Origin: Anaerolineaceae bacterium
GTDB taxonomy: Bacteria; Chloroflexota; Anaerolineae; Anaerolineales; Anaerolineaceae
Length of the DNA stretch: 64,000 nucleotides
Assembly (NCBI GenBank): GCA_030653365.1
Contig: JAURZL010000019.1
Span: forward strand, 1 to 64,000
Direction: 5' to 3'
The notes beneath the pieces are model-generated. The model did not search any database. It saw only the letters and a list, made by a program, of their open reading frames with translations, and had not been told where the DNA came from. Both the position numbers and the translations under genes were made by a program. Below, in pieces: positions 52,765 through 61,715 of the stretch. Within the stretch, counting starts at the first letter, position 1, and each line of letters opens with the position of its first letter.

Positions 52765-53901
52765 ATGGGGTCGGATGTTGAAGTTATCACACCCAAAGCA
52801 GAAAAACAAAAATCAGGATTCGTCAGTACTTTATCAAGAGTATTAAAGTATTCTGGTGTCAGGTTAATTTCCCTTTTTATTACAGTGGTTATTGGTATCT
52901 ATCTAACGATTATGATTGCCAACATGGGTGGATATGTAGATCAGATGATGAAAGCAGAAATTCAGGAACGTGTCACCATGCAGATCCAGATGAACGCAGC
53001 GTTCAAAGACTTGGATCCAGCCGCGAAAAATCAATTAACCCAGGAAAGAATTCAATCTGAAATTGACAGATTGAATCTGGATCAGCCAATGGTCATTCGA
53101 AGTTTTAAATTCTTAAAGAATGCATTAACCTTAAATCTTGGCAGAGCACTATTTTTATCGAGTGACAGTGGTTCCCGCAATGTAAAAGCGATCATTTTAG
53201 AAAGAATTCCATATACATTGCTATTAATGGGTACATCAAACTTAATCTTATTCTTCAGCACACTCTTCTTAGCCCTGGCACTATCACGCAAGTATGGCAG
53301 TTTTTGGGATAAGTTGGTAATCACACTCTCGCCTACTTCGTCGGTACCACCCTGGTTTTATGGTATTTTCTTGATTTTAATTTTTGCTGCCATTTTAAGA
53401 ATCTTACCGTTCGGTGGGGTAATGGATGCGCCGGTGCCAAAAGATTTTCTGGGTCGGGCACTAAGTGTTGGAAAGCACTTGATTATGCCAGCGAGTTCAT
53501 TGATATTAGCATCATTCTTTTTAAGTATTTTTAACTGGCGCACATTTTTTCTGATTTATTCCAGTGAAGATTACGTGGAAACTGCCAAGGCAAAAGGTCT
53601 GTCTTCCCGCGATATTGAACGTCGATATATTCTTCGACCCACTTTGCCGACCATCATCACATCTTTTGCATTGTTATTGATCGGTCTTTGGACGGGTGCC
53701 ATCATTACCGAAACAGTTTTCCAATGGCCAGGTTTAGGAAGAATTACATTCCGGGCAATTGGCTTGTATGACACACCTGTTATTGTTGGTACCACCATCA
53801 TTTATGCCTATTTATTGGCGATTACTGTTTTCTTGCTTGATTTTATTTATGCTCTGGTGGATCCCAGGGTGAAAATTGGCAGCGGAGGTGGTTCACAATG
53901 A
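52765..53901 (+). CDS. Peptide ABC transporter permease (DppB type)
   Basis: The 378-residue membrane protein has six probable spans and the EAA loop (DYVETAKAKGLSSRDIERRYILRPTLPTIITS). The segment between TM1 and TM2 is helical and longer than usual (about residues 50-110; QERVTMQIQMNAAFKDLDPA, ending in LNLDQPM). ATAGGAGG lies upstream of the ATG. The stop overlaps the start of the DppC-type gene (ATGA). Confidence 0.92.
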   Translation: MGSDVEVITPKAEKQKSGFVSTLSRVLKYSGVRLISLFITVVIGIYLTIMIANMGGYVDQMMKAEIQERVTMQIQMNAAFKDLDPAAKNQLTQERIQSEIDRLNLDQPMVIRSFKFLKNALTLNLGRALFLSSDSGSRNVKAIILERIPYTLLLMGTSNLILFFSTLFLALALSRKYGSFWDKLVITLSPTSSVPPWFYGIFLILIFAAILRILPFGGVMDAPVPKDFLGRALSVGKHLIMPASSLILASFFLSIFNWRTFFLIYSSEDYVETAKAKGLSSRDIERRYILRPTLPTIITSFALLLIGLWTGAIITETVFQWPGLGRITFRAIGLYDTPVIVGTTIIYAYLLAITVFLLDFIYALVDPRVKIGSGGGSQ

Positions 53902-55247
53902 AGAATTTTAAAAATAACCTCAGAGAAATTCTTAAATACCCTTCCGCCATATTTGGAGCAATTATTGTTTTAACACTGATTGTCTCTGCAATTATCGTGG
54001 TTATTAAGATTCCATATGATGATGCAATCAACACCTGGCGTGGAGGCGAGGCAGTCGTTGGCAAAAATCCCAGAACTGTTCCACCGAAATGGTTTAACTG
54101 GTTTAGAAAAGATCAATTGGTCGAGTCGTTTGACATAACAGAAGGTGATGAAGGAGTATCAGTTACTGAGATAGTAACTGAGGGTGGGACACCCATTAAG
54201 ACGACAACTTTTGCATTTGATTTTGAATACGATAATTTTCCAACCGAATTAGTGCTTTACTTTGTTTCTGAATATGAGGTTAAACAACCTTTTGTCTCCA
54301 TATTATGGATTACGCCGGATGGAACAGAAGTAAAAATTAATAATTTTGCGATCGCAAAAACCCATACATACCCGATCAATCAGGAAGAAAAGCTAAAGAA
54401 AAAACTGGGTAATATTGCACCCAATGTCGGTTTGTTTTTAGATCCTGAATCGGAATCCGAAATACAGAAGCCTGTTCAGGGTACATATCAACTCGTGGTC
54501 GAATCAATCACTTTTGAACCTGGATCAACAGTTCAAACCGAATTTGTAATGTTGGGACAGGTCTTTGGATGGGCAGGTACCGATCACTTGCGTCGAGATT
54601 TATTGTTACCAATCCTTTGGGGTATCCCGATTGCGTTGGCATTTGGTCTGTTGGCAGCAATAGGAACATCCATATTGACCATGATTATTGCAGCAATAGG
54701 AACATGGTATGGGGGAATTGTTGATGGTATTATTCAACGCATCACCGAAATCAACCTGGTTTTACCTTTCTTGTCCATTCTGATCATGGTAGGTACTTTT
54801 TATTCCAGAAGTATCTGGACAATTTTAGGCGCAACGGTGGCGTTGAGCATCTTTACCGGTGGCATTAAGCAATATCGTGCGATTTTCCTGCAAGTCAAAG
54901 AATCAACATACATCGAAGCTGCTCGTGCTTATGGCGCCAGTGATAGACGTATTATCTTTAAATATCTAATTCCCAGAATTATTCCCTTACTTCTACCCGG
55001 TTTGGTTTCAGCTGTTCCAGCATTTGTTTTTCTGGAAGCCTCTCTGGCGTTGTTAGGCTTGGGCGATCCCGTTTTACCGACCTGGGGAAAAACCATAAAT
55101 GAAGCATATGGAAATGCTGCTCTTTACCGTGGCTGGTACTACTGGATTATTCAGCCAGCGGTTCTCTTAATGATCACCGGTCTGGGTTTTGCCTCTCTAG
55201 GTTTTGCACTTGACCGTGTCTTTAATCCACGTTTGCGAGGTATGTAA
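53898..55247 (+). CDS. Peptide ABC transporter permease (DppC type) with large extracytoplasmic insertion
   Basis: The 449-residue protein is longer than ordinary DppC (about 300). After the first span (SAIFGAIIVLTLIVSAIIVVI) comes about 180 residues predicted to be extracytoplasmic and beta-rich (FDFEYDNFPTELVLYFVSEYEV, FVSILWITPDGTEV, GTYQLVVESITFEPGS). Then GTDHLRRDLLLP starts the usual core, with the EAA loop TYIEAARAYGASDRRIIFKYLIPRI. The insertion could contact the large rotated binding protein. It overlaps dppB by four bases. Confidence 0.9.
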   Translation: MKNFKNNLREILKYPSAIFGAIIVLTLIVSAIIVVIKIPYDDAINTWRGGEAVVGKNPRTVPPKWFNWFRKDQLVESFDITEGDEGVSVTEIVTEGGTPIKTTTFAFDFEYDNFPTELVLYFVSEYEVKQPFVSILWITPDGTEVKINNFAIAKTHTYPINQEEKLKKKLGNIAPNVGLFLDPESESEIQKPVQGTYQLVVESITFEPGSTVQTEFVMLGQVFGWAGTDHLRRDLLLPILWGIPIALAFGLLAAIGTSILTMIIAAIGTWYGGIVDGIIQRITEINLVLPFLSILIMVGTFYSRSIWTILGATVALSIFTGGIKQYRAIFLQVKESTYIEAARAYGASDRRIIFKYLIPRIIPLLLPGLVSAVPAFVFLEASLALLGLGDPVLPTWGKTINEAYGNAALYRGWYYWIIQPAVLLMITGLGFASLGFALDRVFNPRLRGM

Positions 55248-55248
55248 A

Positions 55249-56208
55249 ATGACTGATAATAATACATTATTGCATGTGGAAAACCTGAAACTTTACTTCA
55301 AAGCGGCTAAAGGTGTTGTGCAGGCTGTTGACAATGTAGATTTTGATTTAACGAATAACAGAGCTGTGGTGGTGATTGGTGAATCAGGTTGCGGAAAAAG
55401 TTCCATGGCAAAGGCGTTATTGCGGCTTTTGCCTCGTAATGTTGCCGAGTATTCTGGCAAAATACTGATGAATGGTGTTGATACCATGGAAATGAGTGAT
55501 GAAAAATATCGCACCGATGTGCGCTGGGTACGGATGTCAATGGTACCACAGGCCGCTATGAACTCACTCAACCCGGTTTTAAAAGTTGGAGAACAGGTAG
55601 CAGAACCAATTGTGGTTCATCACAGCGTTGATAAAGATGCTGCTTTGGAACAAGCGAAAACAATGTTTCAACGGGTGGGTGTGCCGGTGGATTTTCTGCA
55701 TCGATACGCCTTTGAATTGAGTGGTGGAATGCGGCAACGAGTTGCGATCGCCATGGCATTGGTTACCGTTCCCGATCTTGTGATCCTGGATGAACCAACT
55801 TCCGCTCTTGACGTGTTAACCCAGGCGAATATCATGAACCTGTTGAAACGCATCAAAAAAGAAATTGCCACCAGTTTTATATTGATTACGCACGATATTT
55901 CAACCTCCAGTGAATTAGCAGATGATGTCGTCGTAATGTACGCCGGTCAAATTGTTGAAGTCAGCGATAATCGCCGCTTCTTCACAGCACCATTGCATCC
56001 CTATTCTTCCAAATTAATGGCTTCTGTTCCACGTTTAAGGGGAAAATCTCAGCCAGATTTCATCACAGGGCAACCCCCCAGTCTGATTGATCCACCAAAA
56101 GGCTGTCGTTTTGCTGCTCGCTGCCATAAGGTCTTTAACAAATGTTCTGAAGAACCCCCAACAGTTAATGTGGATGGGATTTTGGTAAAGTGCTGGTTAT
56201 ATACGTGA
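55249..56208 (+). CDS. Peptide ABC transporter ATPase (DppD type)
   Basis: The product (319 residues) has Walker A GESGCGKS, signature ELSGGMRQR, Walker B LVILDEPTSALDVL and the switch His in LITHDI. The C-terminal Cys cluster is GCRFAARCHKVFNKCSEEPP. The start is the ATG one base after the permease stop. It pairs with the next ATPase. Confidence 0.93.
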   Translation: MTDNNTLLHVENLKLYFKAAKGVVQAVDNVDFDLTNNRAVVVIGESGCGKSSMAKALLRLLPRNVAEYSGKILMNGVDTMEMSDEKYRTDVRWVRMSMVPQAAMNSLNPVLKVGEQVAEPIVVHHSVDKDAALEQAKTMFQRVGVPVDFLHRYAFELSGGMRQRVAIAMALVTVPDLVILDEPTSALDVLTQANIMNLLKRIKKEIATSFILITHDISTSSELADDVVVMYAGQIVEVSDNRRFFTAPLHPYSSKLMASVPRLRGKSQPDFITGQPPSLIDPPKGCRFAARCHKVFNKCSEEPPTVNVDGILVKCWLYT

Positions 56209-56221
56209 GACAGGGAGAAAA

Positions 56222-57250
56222 ATGATGGCATCGATAATTGAAAAAAAAGAAAAACAAACATATAGGCCAATCAGTGCAGACACTTTACTTTCCGTTCAGG
56301 ATCTACGCGTTTGGTTTGAATTGAGGAAATTTGGATTTGGTCATGCTGGTTATGTAAGAGCTGTGGATAATGTCAGCTTCGATCTGAAACGCAAAGAAAC
56401 GATCGCTTTGGTAGGTGAAAGTGGCTGCGGAAAATCCAGTTTGATGAAAACCATTCTGGGCATCAATATTCCGACCAAAGGGGACATCCTGTACGAAGGC
56501 AAACCGATGACTGGATTTTCCAGGAAAGAATTAAACTGGTACCGTTCCAAGGTTGGATATGTTCAACAGGATCCTTATGGAGCACTGGCTCCTTTTATGA
56601 ATATAAAGGCGATTATGGAAGAACCTTTGATTATCCATGGCGTCAAGGATAAAAAAGATCGTCTCGATCGTATTCATAAAGCCTTCGAAGAAGTAAAGTT
56701 AACGCCGGTTGATGAATTCTTACCGAAATTTCCTCACATGCTTAGCGGTGGACAACTACAACGTGTTGTGATTGCCCGTTCGATGATCCTCAATCCGACT
56801 TTGCTGGTGGCAGATGAACCTGTTTCGATGTTGGATGCTTCTGTTCGTGTTGAGATTCTGAAATTATTACGCGGATTACAGGAAGCACATGATCTGGCAG
56901 TGATTTACATTACGCATGATCTTTCTACAGTCCGTTATTTCTCGGAAAGAATCTTTGTGATGTATGCTGGAAAAGTTATTGAGAAAGCGAATGTTGAAGA
57001 GATAGTAATGAATGCACAGCATCCATATACGCATGCTCTATTGGCTGCTACCTCTGATCCGGATGCAAAAAATGTAGATGAATTCCAGGATGTGCCCCCT
57101 GGAGAGCCACCCAGTCTTGTAAAACCTCCAGCGGGCTGCCGCTTTCATCCACGTTGTCCCAAGATGATCGCAGGTGTTTGTGATGTCAAAGAACCACCCG
57201 AATTTGAACAGGTGAAAGGGCATCTGGTTTCTTGCTGGCTGTACGAATGA
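56222..57250 (+). CDS. Peptide ABC transporter ATPase (DppF type)
   Basis: The 342-residue ATPase has Walker A GESGCGKS, signature MLSGGQLQR, Walker B LLVADEPVSMLDAS and switch His in YITHDLST, with a C-terminal Cys cluster (GCRFHPRCPKMIAGVC). The next gene begins at its stop (ATGA overlap). Two successive ATG codons are at 56222 and 56225. Confidence 0.93.
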   Translation: MMASIIEKKEKQTYRPISADTLLSVQDLRVWFELRKFGFGHAGYVRAVDNVSFDLKRKETIALVGESGCGKSSLMKTILGINIPTKGDILYEGKPMTGFSRKELNWYRSKVGYVQQDPYGALAPFMNIKAIMEEPLIIHGVKDKKDRLDRIHKAFEEVKLTPVDEFLPKFPHMLSGGQLQRVVIARSMILNPTLLVADEPVSMLDASVRVEILKLLRGLQEAHDLAVIYITHDLSTVRYFSERIFVMYAGKVIEKANVEEIVMNAQHPYTHALLAATSDPDAKNVDEFQDVPPGEPPSLVKPPAGCRFHPRCPKMIAGVCDVKEPPEFEQVKGHLVSCWLYE

Positions 57251-57453
57251 AACATATCACTCCGAAACGATTAATGTTTTTTGGTTTCCTCTGTGTATTG
57301 ATGGGCGTTGTATTGCCTTTTCTGATGGTAATGCAGGTAATGGAGTCAACTTTTTTTCTAAATTTTTTCTCTTTTATCATTTCACTCTTCGGTATCGTCA
57401 TCGGTGTCATCGGGTCAGCCTATTATGTACGCATTAATCGTGGAGATCGGTGA
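57247..57453 (+). CDS. Small two-span membrane protein coupled to dppF
   Basis: The 68-residue protein (MKHITPKRLMFFGFLCVLMG...) has two hydrophobic segments. Its ATG overlaps the stop of the preceding ATPase, so translation is coupled, and a terminator follows. Function is not known; it may be an accessory subunit or a small general membrane protein. Confidence 0.7.
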   Translation: MKHITPKRLMFFGFLCVLMGVVLPFLMVMQVMESTFFLNFFSFIISLFGIVIGVIGSAYYVRINRGDR

Positions 57454-57473
57454 AATCTTAAATATCTCAAAAA

Positions 57474-57512
57474 CAAAAAAACATTCCGGAATGAACTGGA
57501 GTGTTTTTTTAT
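57474..57512 (+). terminator. Intrinsic terminator after the second peptide ABC operon
   Basis: AAAACATTCC and GGAGTGTTTT (the latter at about 57498-57507) pair with one G-T wobble, followed by more T. It ends the importer operon. Confidence 0.75.
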
Positions 57513-57528
57513 TTTCTACCTTCTCTTC

Positions 57529-57537
57529 TGCTATAAT
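57529..57537 (+). promoter_or_regulatory. Extended -10 promoter of the response regulator gene
   Basis: TGC-TATAAT precedes ATG 57607 by about 70 bases. No strong -35 is seen. Confidence 0.55.
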
Positions 57538-57606
57538 ATCTAATAAATTCCAGAAAAATTGTTCTTTTCTTACCAGGAACCTCCCTGAAACTGGAAGGAG
57601 ATGAAA

Positions 57607-58701
57607 ATGTCAGTAAAAAAAGTGTTAATCATTGATGATTCATATGATATTACCCGGGTTCTGCGTTCAGCAGTATATACATTGGATCCACAAATCGAGG
57701 TATTGGTTACACCATCTGCTGAAGAAGCGATGTTGGAAATTTCCAAAGGAGACCTGGACTTAATTGTTTCTGATATTCGTCTACCGGGTATTTCAGGGCT
57801 TGAATTATTACGAAAAATTCGAAACCGTCATCCGCTCGTAAAAATCGTGATGATGTCTGGGATGACCGATCGGGATATTGAAGATAAAGCAAGGGAGGCG
57901 GGAGCAAATATTTTCTTAAGAAAACCGATTGAAATGGGAATATTTCTTGACACAGTCAGTTTGATTTTAGGGTTGAAAACAGTTGCGGTTAAAACCAATG
58001 AAACATTAATCCCAGAGTTTGAAATGTTAGATGAAGAAGATCAGGAAAAAAATCTGGCAGATTCGCTAACGAATTTACGGAAAGAAGTATCAGCGAGTAA
58101 TGTCTGGTTATTAAGTGAATATGGACGATTGGTTGCCCAATCTGGCGAAGGGATTGCCCCTGATTTTGAAGACCGATGGGCGCCTCTGATTATGCCAATC
58201 ATGTCAGCTGCAGATACATTTTCACAACATGTTGAAGGGAAAAGTCCAGAACGAGCTGTCTTTAGTTTTGGGATCAAGGACTACAATTTGTTCATGGCAC
58301 CTATTGTTGATTATGCACTGGTATTACGGGTTCCAGCAGGAAGAGGATCGCAACGAATGCCTTTGGTGATCGATACGATGCTGGAATATCAACAGGAAAT
58401 CATGCGATTGTTAAGCCGCATGGGCGTTTTGCCAATTGATCAGAATTTAATAGTTGTGGATGAAGATGATGGCTTAAATCTTGTGCATGAGTTTCTGAAG
58501 GAAGATGGCGACGACGAAGTATTCAAAGCATTGCTTGAGACCAAAACCGAGTTACCAGCAGTGGATAAATTCTGGGATGAAGCAGATTTATCTACGGCTT
58601 ATGACCTGAATAATCCTGAAATTCTTTCTTTTGATCAGGCAGCAAAACTTGGCTTGGCACCGGAAGAATCGGAAGAGAAAAAACATAAACGGCGATCATA
58701 G
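57607..58701 (+). CDS. Response regulator receiver fused to roadblock-like domain
   Basis: The product (364 residues) begins with a CheY-type receiver (KVLIIDDSYDITRVL; phosphoacceptor Asp in DLIVSDIRLPG; MSG and FLRKP). A second domain (about residues 150-270) has the pattern of a roadblock/LC7 fold (VSASNVWLLSEYGRLVAQSG; FSFGIKDYNLFMAPIVDYALVLRV). A helical and acidic C-terminal tail follows. There is no DNA-binding domain. It may couple phosphorylation to a small GTPase or motility-like partner. No histidine kinase is adjacent. GGAAGGAG is next to ATG 57601, making ATG 57607 better spaced. Confidence 0.8.
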   Translation: MSVKKVLIIDDSYDITRVLRSAVYTLDPQIEVLVTPSAEEAMLEISKGDLDLIVSDIRLPGISGLELLRKIRNRHPLVKIVMMSGMTDRDIEDKAREAGANIFLRKPIEMGIFLDTVSLILGLKTVAVKTNETLIPEFEMLDEEDQEKNLADSLTNLRKEVSASNVWLLSEYGRLVAQSGEGIAPDFEDRWAPLIMPIMSAADTFSQHVEGKSPERAVFSFGIKDYNLFMAPIVDYALVLRVPAGRGSQRMPLVIDTMLEYQQEIMRLLSRMGVLPIDQNLIVVDEDDGLNLVHEFLKEDGDDEVFKALLETKTELPAVDKFWDEADLSTAYDLNNPEILSFDQAAKLGLAPEESEEKKHKRRS

Positions 58702-58860
58702 AACTTCTTTCTTGAATAGATAAGATCGGTAAAATTGTCTGATTTCTGACGTAGGAAATCCAAAAACAAACGCAAAACTTCAATATTTTATCAGTCATAA
58801 AGGTTTTTTGCTGGCATAATCATTAAATTTGTGTTAGAATCCTTCCTTGCTTGAGAGCAC

Positions 58861-58931
58861 TGGGGCGTGGTGCAATGGCAGCACACCAGACTTTGGATCT
58901 GTGGATCCTGGTTCGAGCCCGGGCGCCCCAG
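58861..58931 (+). tRNA. tRNA-Gln (anticodon TTG)
   Basis: Acceptor TGGGGCG (58861-58867) pairs with CGCCCCA (58924-58930). The anticodon loop CTTTGGA carries TTG at 58893-58895, and the T-arm has GGTTCGAGCCC. The outermost anticodon stem pair is a C-T mismatch. No CCA is encoded. It is the substrate class that GatCAB (9-10 kb) would finish if no glutaminyl-tRNA synthetase is present. Confidence 0.95.
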
Positions 58932-58954
58932 CCTATTTTTTTTGAAAGAAAGAA

Positions 58955-59107
58955 ATGCGTCCTAAAAAGAAAAAACCTAAAAGTACGACCTCTGATTCAG
59001 TTGAGCTTTCTATTGCATGCATGCAAGCGATACAAGGCTCTTTTGATTTAAAGATCACAAATCATTGGGGGAAAATCAATAATTATATTGGGAGTCGATT
59101 TTTATGA
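58955..59107 (+). CDS. Possible 50-residue protein overlapping the start of glmU
   Basis: An ATG at 58955 opens 50 codons that end in TGA at 59105-59107, overlapping the glmU ATG by three bases. The N-terminus is Lys-rich (MRPKKKKPKSTTS). There is no good ribosome-binding site and no recognised family; the overlap is the only argument for it. It may be chance. Confidence 0.3.
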   Translation: MRPKKKKPKSTTSDSVELSIACMQAIQGSFDLKITNHWGKINNYIGSRFL

Positions 59108-60450
59108 AATTAGCATCGATTGTTCTGGCAGCAGGTAAAGGTACCCGCATGAAATCTTCTCTCCCAAAAGTTCTGCATCAAATTTGCGGACAACCGATGA
59201 TCCATTTTGCTGTTCAGGCAGCCCAAAACAGTGGAGCAGGGAAGACCACTGTGGTGATCGGACATGGTGGAGAGAAAGTTCAGCAATACCTGGGAGCAGG
59301 CGTCGATTATGCTCTCCAATCCGAACAATTAGGAACTGGACATGCAGTGTTATCGGCGAACCAAGCAGTCTCAAATGAATTTGATTATGTGTTGGTGACG
59401 AATGGAGACATGCCATTATTAACCGAAGAAACCTTGCGGCAATTGGTTGTAACTCAATTAAGTAACACCGGTCCACTAACCCTGATGACGATGGTTTCAG
59501 ATGATCCGATGGGATTTGGGCGCATCCTTCGTGGATGTGATGATTCTGTGATTGCGATTGTAGAAGAAGTCCAGTGCACACCTGAACAGTTGGCGATCCG
59601 TGAACTGAATGTTGGGGCTTACTGCTTTAAAACCAAATGGTTATGGCAGGCACTACAGCGGTTACCCCTTTCCCCGAAAGGTGAATATTACCTGACCGAC
59701 GTGGTGGGGATTGCTGTCGAAGATGGCTTTCGGGTAGCTGCTATAACGATGAAAGATAATCGGGAGGCATTGGGGATCAACACCCGTGTTCAACTTGCTG
59801 AAGCAGAAGCTTTCATGCGTAAAAGAATTTTGGAAAAACTGATGCTGGATGGCGTGACCGTAATTGACCCTGCCAGTACCTATGTGGAAGAGACTGTAAA
59901 AATTGGAATGGATACCATTCTGCAACCAAACACGTTCCTCCGTGGAGATACATTCATAGGCTCTGATTGTGAAATTGGCCCTAATACGATGATCACGGAT
60001 TGTCGCGTGGGTAATCATTGTACGATTCTGTCTGTGGTGATGGAGAAAGCAATTGTTGAAGATGGTGTGGATATGGGACCATTTGCGCGTTTACGCAAGG
60101 GTGCTCATTTAGGGCCAGGCGTCCATTTGGGTAATTTTGGTGAGGTGAAGGATTCTTATCTGGGAGCCGGTACTAAAATGGGTCACTTTTCATACATTGG
60201 TAATGCGACAATTGGTAAAGATGTAAATATTGGTGCAGGAACGATTACCTGCAATTATGATGGAGAGAAGAAGCACCCAACAGTGATTGGTGATAGAGTA
60301 TTTATTGGAAGTGATACGATGCTGGTAGCTCCACTGAATATTGGTGATGATGCCAAAACAGGTGCTGGCGCGGTTGTGACCCATGACGTACCTGCTGGTG
60401 AAGTGGTTGTTGGTGTTCCCGCAAAGCCTATAAGGATGAAAAACAAGTGA
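59104..60450 (+). CDS. glmU: Bifunctional UDP-N-acetylglucosamine pyrophosphorylase / glucosamine-1-phosphate acetyltransferase
   Basis: GlmU makes UDP-GlcNAc for peptidoglycan and other polymers. The 448-residue protein has the uridyltransferase motif VLAAGKGTRMKSSLPK at the N-terminus (acts on GlcNAc-1-P) and a C-terminal left-handed beta-helix acetyltransferase (NHCTILSVVM, GPFARLRKGAHLG, NYDGEKKHPTVIGD, FIGSDTMLVAP). The ribosome-binding site GGGAG lies ten bases upstream. Its stop overlaps the next gene. Confidence 0.96.
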   Translation: MKLASIVLAAGKGTRMKSSLPKVLHQICGQPMIHFAVQAAQNSGAGKTTVVIGHGGEKVQQYLGAGVDYALQSEQLGTGHAVLSANQAVSNEFDYVLVTNGDMPLLTEETLRQLVVTQLSNTGPLTLMTMVSDDPMGFGRILRGCDDSVIAIVEEVQCTPEQLAIRELNVGAYCFKTKWLWQALQRLPLSPKGEYYLTDVVGIAVEDGFRVAAITMKDNREALGINTRVQLAEAEAFMRKRILEKLMLDGVTVIDPASTYVEETVKIGMDTILQPNTFLRGDTFIGSDCEIGPNTMITDCRVGNHCTILSVVMEKAIVEDGVDMGPFARLRKGAHLGPGVHLGNFGEVKDSYLGAGTKMGHFSYIGNATIGKDVNIGAGTITCNYDGEKKHPTVIGDRVFIGSDTMLVAPLNIGDDAKTGAGAVVTHDVPAGEVVVGVPAKPIRMKNK

Positions 60451-61715
60451 ATAGTATTTTATGGATAGTGTTTTTTATTGTTCTGGGTTTGGATTTTTTA
60501 TTTTCGATCGTCCGATCCAGCTTGCTTAACAGTCGCCCGTTGCAACTGATTGGTATGCGAGATGTCGATCCGAAAGGTGTTGAAAAAGCGTTATCTGTAT
60601 TGGAGAAAAAACGGTTACGGGTCTCGCTGCGAATCAGCATGATTCTGATGCACTTCATGATGAGTGCTTTTATCTTTCTGATCCTGATTAGTTTTCAACC
60701 GCAGTTACCAATCTGGTTGATCTTCATTATTGTTCTCGTTGCTTCACTACTATTGCTGTTAATTGAATTTGCGCTTGAGGGATTGGTTCTTCACGCTCCG
60801 GAAAGATGGGCGATCCGGGTTGCCTGGTTGGGGGATGCGATGCGCTTTGTGTTTTCCCCGGTGGCAGCTTTGATGATGATGGTGTTGGGATCCTCTGAAA
60901 ATCTGCAACAACGCCTGGGTCCAGTTACTGAGGAAGAGATTCGCACCTGGGTTAATTCAGATCAGGAAGAAGGTGGCCTCGAGAAGGACGAAAGGGAAAT
61001 GATTTATTCAATTTTCCAGTTTGGAGAGACGCTTTGCCGGGAGATTATGGTGCCTAGGATTGATATTACCGGTTTGGACGTACAATCAACCGTGCAGGAT
61101 GCGATCACGGAATTTTTGAAATCTGGACACTCCCGGGTCCCGGTATATGAAGAAACAATCGATGATATTATCGGTTTGCTCTATGCAAAGGATTTGCTAA
61201 GAACCGACCTGACTGAAAAAGAAAAAACGGGAATTCGACCATTCCTAAGAAAAGCTTACTTTATCCCTGAGTCGAAAAATGTGGATGAATTATTACGTGA
61301 AATGCAGGCACAAGGCGTTCATATGGCGGTTGTCGTTGATGAATATGGTGGTACAGCTGGTTTGGTGACGCTTGAGGATATTGTAGAAGAAATCGTTGGG
61401 GAAATCCGTGATGAATATGATCAGGGAGAAGAACTGGAATTCCAACAAGTATCTTCGGACGAAGTGATCTTCTCCGGACGGATTGACCTGGATGATGTAT
61501 ATGATATTCTTGGGGTAGATTTAACAGAAGATATGGCTGACACCCTGGGTGGGTACATCTATGGACAGATTGGACGTGTCCCCGTCGGGGGGGAACAAAT
61601 CAAAGTAGATGGATGGTTATTAACCGTATCACAGGTCAGTGGCCGGCGCATTCGGCAGGTATTGGCAAAACGAGTTGGTCACCTTAAGGAAGAAGAGCAT
61701 GCCATTGAAGATTAA
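60447..61715 (+). CDS. CorC/HlyC family protein with CBS domains
   Basis: The 422-residue protein has three or four N-terminal membrane spans (CNNM domain), then a paired CBS region (REIMVPRIDITGLDVQS; HSRVPVYEETIDDIIGLLYAKDLL; MAVVVDEYGGTAGLVTLEDIVEEIVGEIRDE) and a C-terminal CorC_HlyC domain. Such proteins are linked to Mg/Co ion homeostasis. The start is GTG overlapping the glmU stop (GTGA). It overlaps the following cdd start by 17 bases. Confidence 0.92.
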   Translation: MNSILWIVFFIVLGLDFLFSIVRSSLLNSRPLQLIGMRDVDPKGVEKALSVLEKKRLRVSLRISMILMHFMMSAFIFLILISFQPQLPIWLIFIIVLVASLLLLLIEFALEGLVLHAPERWAIRVAWLGDAMRFVFSPVAALMMMVLGSSENLQQRLGPVTEEEIRTWVNSDQEEGGLEKDEREMIYSIFQFGETLCREIMVPRIDITGLDVQSTVQDAITEFLKSGHSRVPVYEETIDDIIGLLYAKDLLRTDLTEKEKTGIRPFLRKAYFIPESKNVDELLREMQAQGVHMAVVVDEYGGTAGLVTLEDIVEEIVGEIRDEYDQGEELEFQQVSSDEVIFSGRIDLDDVYDILGVDLTEDMADTLGGYIYGQIGRVPVGGEQIKVDGWLLTVSQVSGRRIRQVLAKRVGHLKEEEHAIED

